Shown piece by piece: positions 1 to 7,866 of a stretch of DNA of 64,000 nt (position 1 is the first letter of the stretch; every line of letters begins with the position of its first letter). The DNA is taken from positions 62,001 to 126,000 of the forward strand of contig NZ_BAKM01000001.1 of assembly GCF_000614185.1 (NCBI RefSeq). The letters are read 5' to 3'. The DNA comes from Phocaeicola sartorii JCM 17136 = DSM 21941. GTDB lineage: Bacteria > Bacteroidota > Bacteroidia > Bacteroidales > Bacteroidaceae. Both the position numbers and the translations under genes were made by a program. The notes beneath the pieces were generated by a model. The model did not search any database, was not told the origin of the DNA, and saw only the letters and a list, made by a program, of their open reading frames with translations.

Positions 1-128
1 GAAGTAATTCAATTTCATTAATTTACAGACTTTAGGATTATCTCAACTCTTATTAATCATGTCGCAGGTAGCACTTCTTGAATATCCACCAAAATGCAGA
101 CTTGAAGATGATAATTCAAGGTGGGTAA

Positions 129-323
129 GAATATTCAGAATTTGGTCTTTATATGGGGAGAAGTGAATTTGATACCCACATGGATTTACAGAGTTCAGAT
201 GCAACTCTGATTAAATATCTTATTCAGACTATGTTTGAGAGCAGGAGATTTACTATTTCTCCTCACTCCATGCTTAGTGATTTAAAACCTTTCATTATCT
301 TTGCACCAATTCCAATGAACTAA
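129..323 (+). pseudogene. Unrecognised coding remnant
   Basis: An open frame of about 64 codons runs to a TAA at 321-323 and has normal-looking codon use, ending ...FIIFAPIPMN. It has no convincing start: the frame opens right after a stop at 126-128, and the first ATG is at 153. A second frame (8-175) looks coding just upstream, so this may be the 3' end of a frameshifted gene. I do not recognise the family. It lies in the accessory segment that precedes three lipoproteins. Confidence 0.3.
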
Positions 324-613
324 TGAGATAGGGAGTTGGAAGGGCATATTTAACGAAAGGTGTTATTGAAATTATCTTCCGTGGTAAATTCTCGCAAAAT
401 TTAACGGTACGAAGATGATAGCAGTAGCACCACATCATAGCTATATACTTACCCTGTCTTGGGCTGAGATATATCGTCTTATGGTGTGGGCTATTGCTTT
501 ATCCGTACCGAGGCAATGCGAGAAGCCCACCACGAGATAAGGCAGTATGTTCCCACACCTCTTTTATTTATGGCTTACCGTAGGGAACAGGTGAGCGTAG
601 ATTAAACTCGATA
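324..613. other. Intergenic leader region with paired segments
   Basis: No gene is seen here. GGTGTGGG at 483-490 can pair with CCCACACC at 552-559. The 13-mer AGAAGCCCACCAC at 521-533 recurs exactly at 35231-35243, at the expected start of a predicted RNA. The stretch lies immediately upstream of the lipoprotein gene at 614 and may be a structured 5' leader. No function is assigned. Confidence 0.3.
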
Positions 614-1912
614 ATGAAAATATTTAGATTATTGGCAGCGTCATTATTAGTTGCCGTATGCACAGGATTTAGTTCTTGTGGCGATGATGAATTAGAGAGA
701 GAACCAGTTATTAACTTTGACCCCAATGGTTCTGATTTAGAAAAAAAATACTCACAGTACATTGATGATTACGAGAATATGACCTGTAAACGATTCGAAG
801 ACAAAGGTGATACTATCGAATTTACAGGAATTACATCTAAAGGGTATCTAATGATAAATCTATTCCAATATGCAACTAAGACTAAGGTCTTTGAGTGGGT
901 GGATAATGTAAAGATTGATACCATCTATCAAATATATAAGGGCTATGGAGAATATGAAGAGGTCAGAGTTAAATCTATTGGATTATCTAATGGAAAATAT
1001 CATCTGAAATCCAATAAGGACTTTGTAACATTGCTTGATTTCTTTGGAGGAACATCTTCATTCACAAGAATACTATTCGTAAATGGAGGAAATTCTAAAA
1101 TGAGTGATATTATGCCTGTGGGAGCTTGGCACATTAACACATTCATTCCTAATTGGTACAATAATGAATACAGCTTCATACATGATTGTTGTTACACACT
1201 TGCAGGTGATACTGTTTATACTATCAAATATGGGAAATATGATGATGATAATATAAATATGTACGAGAGGAGAATTGCTACTAACGGTTATGGTTCATTT
1301 CAATACCGATTTGAACAAGTGTCAGCAGAAGAAGCCGTAGGAACAGGATTAGATATAGATAATTTTCATGGCTCTTACCAATTAAGAGTTGCACGAATTA
1401 ATTATAGGACAGCTCAAAATATGTGGGGAGAACAAAGATATATCAACTTGCCTTTTGATTATGAAGCTAAAGCAAAATTGTCTTATTCCATTACGGACAA
1501 ATCTTCTGACACATGGAAATACAAAGCAAATATTACATATTATGATGGCACAAAGAAAGAGGTCACATTAAATGTCAATATTGAGAATGGAGCAGTACAA
1601 GGAGAAGATGATTATAATTCTCTTCTTATCATAGGTAAATGGAAGATGACAAGCGGTGATGCTGTTGCTACCCATGTAACTTATAAGAATGACGGTACAT
1701 TTGAATACACAAGTACAGAAGATAGCTCTTATAAAGAAGTGGGCAAGTACAAGATAGACGGTAACAAGCTCTATGAAATGTACAACGATGAAAAAGAATG
1801 GATTATCAATGATATTTTGTTACTTAATTCCATGACCTTATCAGTGCAGGAATTGGAAGCAGACGGAGTTACACCCACAGGTCTAAAGTACTCTTATCAG
1901 AGAGTGAAATAA
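614..1912 (+). CDS. Lipoprotein with C-terminal lipocalin-like domain
   Basis: A 432-residue predicted SPII lipoprotein. The signal peptide ends in the lipobox FSSC with the lipidated Cys at residue 22, followed by an acidic GDDE stretch typical of surface-exported Bacteroidota lipoproteins. Residues 23-335 match no family I recognise. From about residue 337 the protein has the IIGKWKMTSG...YKNDGTF...GKYKIDGNKL pattern of lipocalin-like lipoprotein domains. Its leader closely resembles those of the genes at 3475 and 3879, so the three look paralogous. A hairpin terminator follows. Function is unknown; an outer-membrane location is inferred from the lipobox. Confidence 0.75.
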   Translation: MKIFRLLAASLLVAVCTGFSSCGDDELEREPVINFDPNGSDLEKKYSQYIDDYENMTCKRFEDKGDTIEFTGITSKGYLMINLFQYATKTKVFEWVDNVKIDTIYQIYKGYGEYEEVRVKSIGLSNGKYHLKSNKDFVTLLDFFGGTSSFTRILFVNGGNSKMSDIMPVGAWHINTFIPNWYNNEYSFIHDCCYTLAGDTVYTIKYGKYDDDNINMYERRIATNGYGSFQYRFEQVSAEEAVGTGLDIDNFHGSYQLRVARINYRTAQNMWGEQRYINLPFDYEAKAKLSYSITDKSSDTWKYKANITYYDGTKKEVTLNVNIENGAVQGEDDYNSLLIIGKWKMTSGDAVATHVTYKNDGTFEYTSTEDSSYKEVGKYKIDGNKLYEMYNDEKEWIINDILLLNSMTLSVQELEADGVTPTGLKYSYQRVK

Positions 1913-1937
1913 AGAACTTATTCATATTTAGCTAACA

Positions 1938-1975
1938 GAGCAGCATTTGAGGGAACTCTTATGCTGTTTTCTTTT
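1938..1975 (+). terminator. Intrinsic terminator after lipoprotein gene
   Basis: CAGCAT at 1941-1946 pairs with ATGCTG at 1961-1966, followed by a T-rich run. It lies about 30 bases past the stop of the 614 gene. Confidence 0.5.
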
Positions 1976-2040
1976 ATTAGCTACTACATTTCTAAAGAAT
2001 ACTTCTCATATAGCCCCCATTCACTAAAATGTTGCAGCAG

Positions 2041-2679
2041 TTATAATAAACAAAACTTTATATAATCTTCTATTTCTTGAGCAGTTACAGCATAAATCGG
2101 TGCAAGTTGCTCAAAATGGGAATCTCTTGTAAAACGAGAGCCGTTGGTGAGCATAGCCAACAGATTCTTGGATTTCAATTTATGTCCAGAGTAGGTTAGG
2201 GCTAAAGATACCAAATCGCAGATAGGTACACCAGACTTTAAGATGGAATAAATATCATAATAATCGCGAAAGTTACTCCTGCGTAGCATCACCTCCATCT
2301 TCATAGCTCCAATAGACTTTACATCTGCCAATCTGAGATTATTCAGATATTCCACAGGCATACTGACAGGAGAATATTTAGGACAGGCATAAAAAGAGAA
2401 CTTTACTCCAGACACTAAATATTCCACATGGTCTATATCTAAAATGTCCTTATGCTGAATATCACCTATTGCAGCGAGCTCTTTCTCTATCTGATACCAT
2501 GCCACTTCCATTTTCTCTGTTTTAGAGGTACGCCATTTCATAAAGTCCAAGTCCTCACTTTGTCGAGTTCCCATTTGCAATGACAAAGCTGTGCCACCTA
2601 CCAAGAGATAGGGTTTGATGCAGTCCAACTTAGAAACGGCTTCAAAAACTTGCAGCGTGTGTGGAGCTAAACCTTTCAT
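2041..2679 (-). CDS. AbiEii/AbiGii-type nucleotidyltransferase
   Basis: A 212-residue protein with the MNT-fold signature of the AbiEii family: a glycine pair in LLVGGTALSLQ (residues 26-36), the metal-binding carboxylates of SEDLDF (residues 41-46), and a downstream FRDYYDIY segment (137-144) that matches the conserved R-D-x-x-D motif. Family members are nucleotidyltransferase toxins of phage abortive-infection or toxin-antitoxin modules. The gene overlaps its upstream partner at 2676-3008 by four bases (ATGA), so the two are translationally coupled. The accessory context fits a mobile defence module. Activity as a toxin is inferred from the family. Confidence 0.8.
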   Translation of the reverse strand: MKGLAPHTLQVFEAVSKLDCIKPYLLVGGTALSLQMGTRQSEDLDFMKWRTSKTEKMEVAWYQIEKELAAIGDIQHKDILDIDHVEYLVSGVKFSFYACPKYSPVSMPVEYLNNLRLADVKSIGAMKMEVMLRRSNFRDYYDIYSILKSGVPICDLVSLALTYSGHKLKSKNLLAMLTNGSRFTRDSHFEQLAPIYAVTAQEIEDYIKFCLL

Positions 2680-3008
2680 ACAAACATTTTATTAAGGTGG
2701 CGAGTAGCCATAGACTTTATATAAGCATCTGGTTTCTTTGCCTTAAAATAATACCATGCAAAAAAACGATTCAACGTGTAGAGATATTCCGCTTGGGGAA
2801 CAAGATAATCCAGCCACACCTGCTTGATTTTCTTGAAAGGATAAATTAGAAACAGTTGGTTTATTTCTTCCAAGTCAAGATGTAACAAGGTTTTCTCAAT
2901 CAGCATATCATCTGGAATATCCTTGATTGAGTTTTCATTGTACGACCAAAAGCAGTGTTCTTGCTTCAGTTTCGCCAATAGTTCTTGTTTCACCACATCT
3001 CTTGACAT
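2676..3008 (-). CDS. Small partner protein of AbiEii-like gene, possible antitoxin
   Basis: A 110-residue protein that starts MSRDVVKQELLAKL and contains CFWSYNENSIKDIPDDMLIEK, resembling the small DUF6922-type proteins often encoded just before AbiEii nucleotidyltransferases in Bacteroidota (family name from memory). It is the first gene of a two-gene operon, and its stop overlaps the next start by four bases. Its position matches where antitoxins sit in type IV-like AbiE modules, but it shows no clear winged-helix AbiEi sequence, so an antitoxin role is only inferred. Confidence 0.65.
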   Translation of the reverse strand: MSRDVVKQELLAKLKQEHCFWSYNENSIKDIPDDMLIEKTLLHLDLEEINQLFLIYPFKKIKQVWLDYLVPQAEYLYTLNRFFAWYYFKAKKPDAYIKSMATRHLNKMFV

Positions 3009-3123
3009 AACTCCCTGTTTTAGAATAACACAAAATTAGTGATTATTCTTATCCAAAGCAAATCACAATGGAGAATGTTTCATTGTGAATAAGATTTTTA
3101 GTAAATTTGCATAGTAAGTTCAG

Positions 3124-3142
3124 TGTTGACCTATTGTTGACC
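3124..3142 (+). repeat. Tandem TGTTGAC site, left of tRNA remnant
   Basis: TGTTGACCTATTGTTGACC contains two TGTTGAC copies 11 bases apart. A nearly identical site lies at 3354-3372, on the other side of the tRNA remnant. The spacing and placement suit arm-type binding sites of a tyrosine integrase. Confidence 0.5.
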
Positions 3143-3176
3143 TCAGAACTTATACTGAGATAATTAACGTGTTGAT

Positions 3177-3250
3177 AACGAGGTAGCTCAGTTGGTTATA
3201 GCAACAGACTCATAATCTGGAGGTCCCTGGTTCAAGCCCAGGCTGGTCCA
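3177..3250 (+). pseudogene. Degenerate tRNA-Met (CAU), 5' acceptor strand replaced
   Basis: The D-arm, an anticodon loop CTCATAA (CAT at 3211-3213), the variable loop, the T-arm CCTGG-TTCAAGC-CCAGG and the 3' acceptor strand CTGGTCC plus A are all readable. The matching 5' strand should be GGACCAG, but positions 3177-3183 read AACGAGG and do not pair. The D-stem and anticodon stem each also have a mismatch. This is the pattern left when an element recombines into the 3' part of a tRNA gene and the copy then decays. I think it is an attachment-site remnant, not a working tRNA. Confidence 0.65.
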
Positions 3251-3297
3251 CAAACAAGAGGCTCATTCTTAATAGAATAGAGCCTTTTTTGTTTGCA
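3251..3297 (+). terminator. Terminator behind tRNA remnant
   Basis: CAAACAAGAGGCTC pairs with GAGCCTTTTTTGTTTG around a short loop, giving a long hairpin with a T-run. It is the expected 3' flank of a Bacteroidota tRNA gene. Confidence 0.65.
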
Positions 3298-3353
3298 ACC
3301 CCTCCAGATATAACTCTGTTGCTCTTGGTTAATTTACTCCTATTTTAAGCAGA

Positions 3354-3372
3354 TGTTGACTAATTGTTGACT
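3354..3372 (+). repeat. Tandem TGTTGAC site, right of tRNA remnant
   Basis: TGTTGACTAATTGTTGACT is the second copy of the site at 3124-3142, with the same 11-base period. It lies 18 bases before the integrase stump, where arm-type sites of integrases are usually found. Confidence 0.5.
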
Positions 3373-3390
3373 AATTAAAATAGAGCTAAT

Positions 3391-3468
3391 ATGCTGACTA
3401 TTAAAGCAGAAATTAAAAGGAGTGAGTTAAAAGTTGACGGAACATATAACGTCAAGATTAAATTTTAA
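3391..3468 (+). pseudogene. N-terminal stump of a tyrosine integrase
   Basis: Only 25 codons remain: MLTIKAEIKRSELKVDGTYN followed by VKIKF and a stop. This closely matches the start of the arm-DNA-binding domain of Bacteroides tyrosine integrases, which typically read ...KAEIKK...DGTYNVKIRF. The other ~350 codons, including the catalytic domain, are gone, and a lipoprotein gene follows within seven bases. Together with the tRNA remnant and the paired TGTTGAC sites it marks a dead integration module. Confidence 0.6.
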
Positions 3469-3474
3469 TTGATA

Positions 3475-3864
3475 ATGAAAACATTTAGATTATTAGCAAC
3501 CTCATTATTGGTTGCATTAGGCATGGAAGTTAGTTCCTGTGGGGATGAAATTACTAACGAAGTGGTTCAACAAGAGCCTGACAACACTTTAGAGTTATTA
3601 CTTGGAACTTGGCAAGGAACAGGTGAAGCAGAGGGTGAAACACTTACCTTTAACAAGGATAAGACCTATGCTGAGATAAGTGAGAATGAAACTCTAAGCG
3701 GTAGATTTGAGTACTTTCCTAACAGATATATGTTCGTTATTTACTATACAACTGATTGGGGAGAAGAGAATACTATTTACACTGTCGTTAAGATTACTGA
3801 AGACGAACTATATCTTAACAACAATGGACATAGTGATATAGTAATTTACAATCGTAAACCATAA
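3475..3864 (+). CDS. Small lipoprotein, lipocalin-like
   Basis: A 129-residue lipoprotein that starts MKTFRLLATSLLVALGMEVS with lipobox SSC at residues 20-22. I chose the ATG at 3475 over an upstream TTG at 3469. The mature part begins LLLGTWQGTGEAEGETLTF and has alternating beta-strand patterns (NKDKTYAEISEN...), like single-domain lipocalin-like lipoproteins. Its leader is nearly the same as that of the 614 gene. It sits directly behind an integrase stump, so the leader and promoter may have been copied in by recombination. Function unknown. Confidence 0.7.
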   Translation: MKTFRLLATSLLVALGMEVSSCGDEITNEVVQQEPDNTLELLLGTWQGTGEAEGETLTFNKDKTYAEISENETLSGRFEYFPNRYMFVIYYTTDWGEENTIYTVVKITEDELYLNNNGHSDIVIYNRKP

Positions 3865-3878
3865 TTAATTTAACAATA

Positions 3879-4067
3879 ATGAGAACTTTAAGATTAATTG
3901 GAACGACCTTATTAATGGTCATGTTGGCTGTAAACTTTACAGCTTGTAGTGATGATGAAGATGAACAGACAATCATTGAACAAGCCAACCTTATAGGTAA
4001 ATGGCAGTCCACTTGGGAGAACATTCGCAAGAATATAACAAAAGCATTGCTATTAAAAGAAGAATGA
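3879..4067 (+). CDS. Truncated lipocalin-like lipoprotein
   Basis: A 62-residue ORF with a clear lipoprotein leader (lipobox FTAC, Cys 23) and the first strand of a lipocalin-like domain, NLIGKWQSTW at residues 37-46. After this the sequence turns into an unrelated short tail (ENIRKNITK...), so most of the barrel is missing. It lies 14 bases after the 3475 gene and is probably co-transcribed. It may be a decayed paralogue, and I doubt that the product folds. Confidence 0.45.
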   Translation: MRTLRLIGTTLLMVMLAVNFTACSDDEDEQTIIEQANLIGKWQSTWENIRKNITKALLLKEE

Positions 4068-4101
4068 TTACCTTTGCCTTAAACTCATAATCAAACAAAT
4101 T

Positions 4102-4720
4102 ATGGAATACATCAACGAATTTCACAAAGAATGGATAGAACGCACTCGTCAATCAATAGCCTCATGGAGCAAGCGACCTGCATCGCCAGAAGAAGTAAGG
4201 AAGCAGCAGGAGAAACTGAATCAACAAAAGGCTATAAGAGAAGGCAAACAGAAGAACTGATAAAGTTTGCCAATGACAATGGTCTATGGATTGACTTATC
4301 ACACCTCAACATTACTTATATGGATAGAGGTGGTGAGAATGAAGTGTTCCATGATGGTAATGTGTCTGTTGTCAAGCTAAACAACTTTGAGTACGCAGGG
4401 GATGATTTAGAGAACTTCTTCATCCGCATTGCTGCACATAACAAGTTCTTTGGCAATGTGCCTTATCAAATGATAGGCTTCGCTTATAACAGTCAGCAAG
4501 AATTTTGCGCAGTCTCGTACAACCTTATATATTAGCTGAACGAGAAGCTACGGAAGACGAGATAGCCGCTTATATGCAAGCATTAGGCTTTGAAATGGAC
4601 TATTACGACGAATACCACAATTCGGATTATGAAGTGTTTGATGCAGTTCCCAATAATGTGCTTTATGGCATAGACGGAGATTTATACTTCATTGACACGC
4701 AGATTAGATTACGGTCTTAA
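4102..4720 (+). pseudogene. Polyvalent-protein-kinase-like gene with two frameshifts
   Basis: Three reading frames join into one protein of ~205 residues. It starts MEYINEFHKEWIERTRQSIA, continues after a break near 4250 as ELIKFANDNGLWIDLSHLNI...VSVVKLNNFEYAGDD, and after a second break near 4515 as LVQPYILAEREATEDEIAAY...GDLYFIDTQIR. Each break is repaired by one added base (K-E-L and A-V-L-V). The VVKLNN, LVQPYI and LYFIDTQI segments resemble the kinase-like domain of polyvalent proteins on Bacteroides mobile elements. That assignment is tentative. True decay or sequencing error could explain the breaks. Confidence 0.55.
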
Positions 4721-4762
4721 CTCCATTAGGAGTACTCTCATCTAAAGGGTAACGCATAGGCA

Positions 4763-4815
4763 TTTGCCCACGATGCAGCCCTTTTTGATAATTCGTTCTT
4801 TTATTTACTAACAAG
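4763..4815. repeat. Dispersed 53-bp repeat, copy 1
   Basis: This stretch, centred on GATGCAGCCC and TTCGTTCTTTTATTTAC, matches 15130-15183 with about six differences. It sits just before the junction where the GGGtGRT gene fragment starts, so it may mark an element boundary or a recombination site. It encodes no protein I can support. Confidence 0.5.
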
Positions 4816-4844
4816 GAGTTTACCCATTGCTATTATAGCATTGA

Positions 4845-5063
4845 TTAATAACAGATTGCAAAGACTTACAGGGATGCAGTGTAGCTGCTTCATACGGTAT
4901 GACCGATACAATGGGCCGTATGCACTCAGATGCTCAGTTCGCCGGTTCTTCATCAGTTCCTGCTCACGTGGAAATGATGGGATTCCTGGGTATCGGTAAC
5001 AACCCGATGGTAGGATGTACAGTGGCTTGTGCGGTTGACGTAGCTCAAGCTCTGGCTAAGTAA
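4845..5063 (+). pseudogene. 3' fragment of a GGGtGRT-family gene
   Basis: The frame reads ITDCKDLQGCSVAASYGMTD and continues DTMGRMHSDAQFAGSSSVP...VEMMGFLGIGNNPMVGCT to a TAA at 5061-5063. It matches the C-terminal ~70 residues of GGGtGRT proteins, which are about 330 residues long. There is no start codon: the frame opens at a stop at 4842-4844 and the upstream DNA is unrelated accessory sequence. The rest of the gene was lost or displaced when the left-hand segment arrived. The fragment keeps its own terminator. Confidence 0.65.
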
Positions 5064-5085
5064 TTTAGACAATTACATTATAGAT

Positions 5086-5121
5086 AAACTCCTGCAATCA
5101 CAAGGATTGCAAGAGTTTTTA
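5086..5121 (+). terminator. Terminator of the GGGtGRT remnant
   Basis: ACTCCTGCAATC at 5088-5099 pairs with GATTGCAAGAGT at 5105-5116 (one mismatch), followed by TTTTTATTTT. Confidence 0.75.
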
Positions 5122-5195
5122 TTTTATGGTGAACTTGACACTTGGAAATACAAAGTAAAATATTAGTATTTTACGCTTCCCCTGCCAAATTCACA

Positions 5196-6224
5196 TCAAA
5201 AACGAGGTCTTACAAATTTGTCATCTGGAGATGTAAAAGACAACCCCGGAACAGAACGACGGATATCTTTATAGGCATGTTCTTTAATCAGTGAATAATC
5301 TGTAGCATCCACAGCATAGTAACAATCACCTTTATCTGTCGATAACTTTACAGTCCAGTCAAACATATTTCCAAAGATGGTCAACTCATCTTTTGCCGGA
5401 TCGAAACCGGGGAGAGCTGATTTCACCAAACTTCCATCACTATTGATAACATAAAAATGATGCTTGCTATCTACCATATACCCCAAAGTCCGGTGACTAC
5501 GGAATTCAGTAATAAACACATATTCCGGCAAGACTCCTTCAGGCAACCGGATTGCTTTCACATACGGACGTCCTTTGGTGCACTTCAGATGGAACAGTTT
5601 ATGGTTGGCATCTAAAACCAGATATCCCTCATCATAGTCTTTACGGGTAGTCGGATTGCCCGAAGCATAGCTTGCAGGAAAAGCAAACCCCTTCTGAACC
5701 AGCATATCCGTAAACAATTTGCTTTTCGCCTCATCGATACGATTCGTCTCCATACGAATAAATTCTATACCTTTATCGGTAAAACGGAATGCATCTTCGG
5801 GCATTTTCAAATCCACCCGTTTGGACATGGACTCCATCAGGAAATAGAGTCCTGTCTGGGGAGCATTGATGGCTGACGGCACACTCTTGAAAGTAAAGTT
5901 TGTCAATTGAATATCTTTCGGACTAACTGCCTTGCCACAAATGGTATCAGGGAAACGTTCGTCCGCCGTAAGCTGGCGTACATAGAGAGAAGGCAACAAA
6001 CTGTCTACCTGCTGTTGTGTGTATGTATTGCCTTTCGTATCATAGCGGTGAAGTTGCTTATTCTCATCCAGCTGTGTAATAACAAAATCACCAAGTACGG
6101 AACTATACATAGTAAAAGGAGTTTTGGCAGGCTTCAGTGTGAGAAAAGCATAGCACCAAGGTAACTGCCATACAAGCAGGACAGCCACAGTAACATAAAA
6201 AAATAGTTTGCTGAATCGAATCAT
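5196..6224 (-). CDS. DUF4857-like membrane-anchored protein
   Basis: A 342-residue protein with one N-terminal transmembrane segment (residues ~6-30) and a long extracytoplasmic part containing repeated beta-type motifs. The overall pattern (VRQLTADERFPDTICGKAV..., then VLDANHKLFHLKCTKGRPYV) fits the DUF4857 family, usually encoded next to Bacteroidota ABC exporters. It is the last gene of the minus-strand TonB-receptor/ABC locus and lies 33 bases behind the permease. I infer that it is a periplasmic or membrane partner of that transporter. No enzymatic motif is visible. Confidence 0.7.
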   Translation of the reverse strand: MIRFSKLFFYVTVAVLLVWQLPWCYAFLTLKPAKTPFTMYSSVLGDFVITQLDENKQLHRYDTKGNTYTQQQVDSLLPSLYVRQLTADERFPDTICGKAVSPKDIQLTNFTFKSVPSAINAPQTGLYFLMESMSKRVDLKMPEDAFRFTDKGIEFIRMETNRIDEAKSKLFTDMLVQKGFAFPASYASGNPTTRKDYDEGYLVLDANHKLFHLKCTKGRPYVKAIRLPEGVLPEYVFITEFRSHRTLGYMVDSKHHFYVINSDGSLVKSALPGFDPAKDELTIFGNMFDWTVKLSTDKGDCYYAVDATDYSLIKEHAYKDIRRSVPGLSFTSPDDKFVRPRF

Positions 6225-6257
6225 GTTTGTTTGATTTTTTTAGTAATAAACATTCGG

Positions 6258-6929
6258 TTAGTCTTGCTTACCGGCCTTGAACCGTACCACAGAAATCCAC
6301 GAAAGAGAAGCGATAAGCAGCGTATAAAGTGTCAGCCAAGGCAAGAAACTGTTATAAGCCTCCGGTCCCGGAGCCAGAAAGTAGACACGGAAAATCAATG
6401 CCGCAATAATCAGGTTCAAAACCCTGCGCTTCCATGTGGGTTCCAGGCAAATCCATGAAACAAGCAGATAACCGGCAAATCCGGCAAGGAACCAGGGAGC
6501 CGCAGATAATAAGATACGCTGCACCAACTCACTTGTAAAATGTTGTGGCAGATAAACTCCCATCATAATAAAACTCATAGTAAAACAGGTCACCAGTGCA
6601 AGTACACCATAGGCCAACATCGACATGACCATCTTCTTCTGTGAATAAGGCAAATGCAAAGTAAGTTTCAAACACTTACGTTGCATCTCGGGGAAAAACT
6701 GTACGGCCGCAAGCAAGATACCGATAAGTAAAGGGACAAATTGCAACAAATCAATAAATATAGCATCCTTCTGGACCATCACCACCCATAAATGATCGAT
6801 TCCCTGTATGGCAATGGTGCGGTCAATACGAAGCATGGAATATCCTGTGATCCCTATCATAAAAAGAGTTGCCAGCAACCAATACCAACGCGTTTTTATC
6901 CACTCTTTGTAAAATATGGCTTGTATCAT
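6258..6929 (-). CDS. ABC transporter permease
   Basis: A 223-residue integral membrane protein with about six hydrophobic segments (for example WYWLLATLFMIGITGYSML near the N-terminus and FLAGFAGYLLVSWICL). It has the size and layout of ABC-2-type permeases that work with a separate ATPase. The ATPase gene lies 22 bases upstream, and the DUF4857 gene follows. The substrate cannot be read from the sequence. The position below a TonB receptor and a PepSY protein suggests envelope metal, haem or siderophore handling, which is inference. Confidence 0.8.
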   Translation of the reverse strand: MIQAIFYKEWIKTRWYWLLATLFMIGITGYSMLRIDRTIAIQGIDHLWVVMVQKDAIFIDLLQFVPLLIGILLAAVQFFPEMQRKCLKLTLHLPYSQKKMVMSMLAYGVLALVTCFTMSFIMMGVYLPQHFTSELVQRILLSAAPWFLAGFAGYLLVSWICLEPTWKRRVLNLIIAALIFRVYFLAPGPEAYNSFLPWLTLYTLLIASLSWISVVRFKAGKQD

Positions 6930-6951
6930 ATTTCTTCTATTTATTTACATA

Positions 6952-7839
6952 TTAATACTTTCCGGTAAGACCGATAAAGGCATCTTCCAGATTTACATTT
7001 TCGTGCTGCAAACCAGTAAAGGGAACTTGACTTTCCTTCAATAGTTTCTCCACATCCACGGGAGGCAAAAAAGAGTACGTTTCCAAAGTTTGACGAATGA
7101 CAGCCGGATGATAGCAAGTTGCCGGCAACTGAGGCTGATAACCCTCGGGCACAGTACAAGTATATCTTCTCAGCTCTTTCATCAACGTTTCAATAGGCTG
7201 TTGAATAAGGATAGAGCCATAATCCATCATAATACAATCATCAATCAACCGCTCCATATCCTGAATGATATGGGAAGTCAGGAAAACAGTCTTGTTCTCG
7301 GAACGGGCATAATCACGTAAATAATCCACAAAAAGACGGCGATAGCCCGGATCAAGTCCTAAAGAGAAATCATCCAGAATCAACAACTCCGGATTTTGTG
7401 CCAGAATCAGTCCCAATGCCACTTGCGAACGCTGTCCGTTCGACATTCTTGAGATACGTTGTCCCGGAGCTACCTTCAGTTTATTCATCAAGTCATAATA
7501 AGCCTCCTTTTTCCATTGTCCCAGATAAAAAGAAGCATAAAACTTTTCTATCTGTGTGATATTCATAAACTGATATTGAACATGCCCTTCCAGCAATAAG
7601 CCGATATTCCTGCGTAAAGCAGGATTCATGGTCTGAATGTTCTCACCAAAGATGCGACATTCGCCCGAACGCGGCTGAAGATAACCGCTCAATATATTAA
7701 TGGTTGTCGTTTTCCCTGTGCCATTTTTACCCAACAACCCCAAGATACGCCCTTGAGGAACTTCAAAACTCAAGTTCTCATAAATCTTGCGTTGACCGTA
7801 ATAATGGGTCAGGTTCTTACATTCTATAATTGCACTCAT
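6952..7839 (-). CDS. ABC transporter ATP-binding protein
   Basis: A 295-residue ATPase subunit. It has Walker A GLLGKNGTGKTT (residues 34-45), signature MSNGQ (132-136), Walker B LLILDD (152-157), D-loop SLGLDP and the switch His in LTSH (His 190). The residue after the Walker B Asp, normally the catalytic Glu, is Asp 157. This is unusual and may slow hydrolysis. The C-terminal ~90 residues are an accessory domain as in CcmA/NatA-like exporters. It pairs with the permease directly downstream and shares the minus-strand operon with the PepSY protein. Confidence 0.9.
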   Translation of the reverse strand: MSAIIECKNLTHYYGQRKIYENLSFEVPQGRILGLLGKNGTGKTTTINILSGYLQPRSGECRIFGENIQTMNPALRRNIGLLLEGHVQYQFMNITQIEKFYASFYLGQWKKEAYYDLMNKLKVAPGQRISRMSNGQRSQVALGLILAQNPELLILDDFSLGLDPGYRRLFVDYLRDYARSENKTVFLTSHIIQDMERLIDDCIMMDYGSILIQQPIETLMKELRRYTCTVPEGYQPQLPATCYHPAVIRQTLETYSFLPPVDVEKLLKESQVPFTGLQHENVNLEDAFIGLTGKY

Positions 7840-7866
7840 GCTTTATAAATCATTTTTCGTTTGCTA

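Noticed and set aside
3177..3250. Annotation as a functional tRNA-Met gene
   Set aside because: The 5' acceptor strand does not pair with the 3' strand, and two further stem mismatches exist, so a remnant is the better reading.
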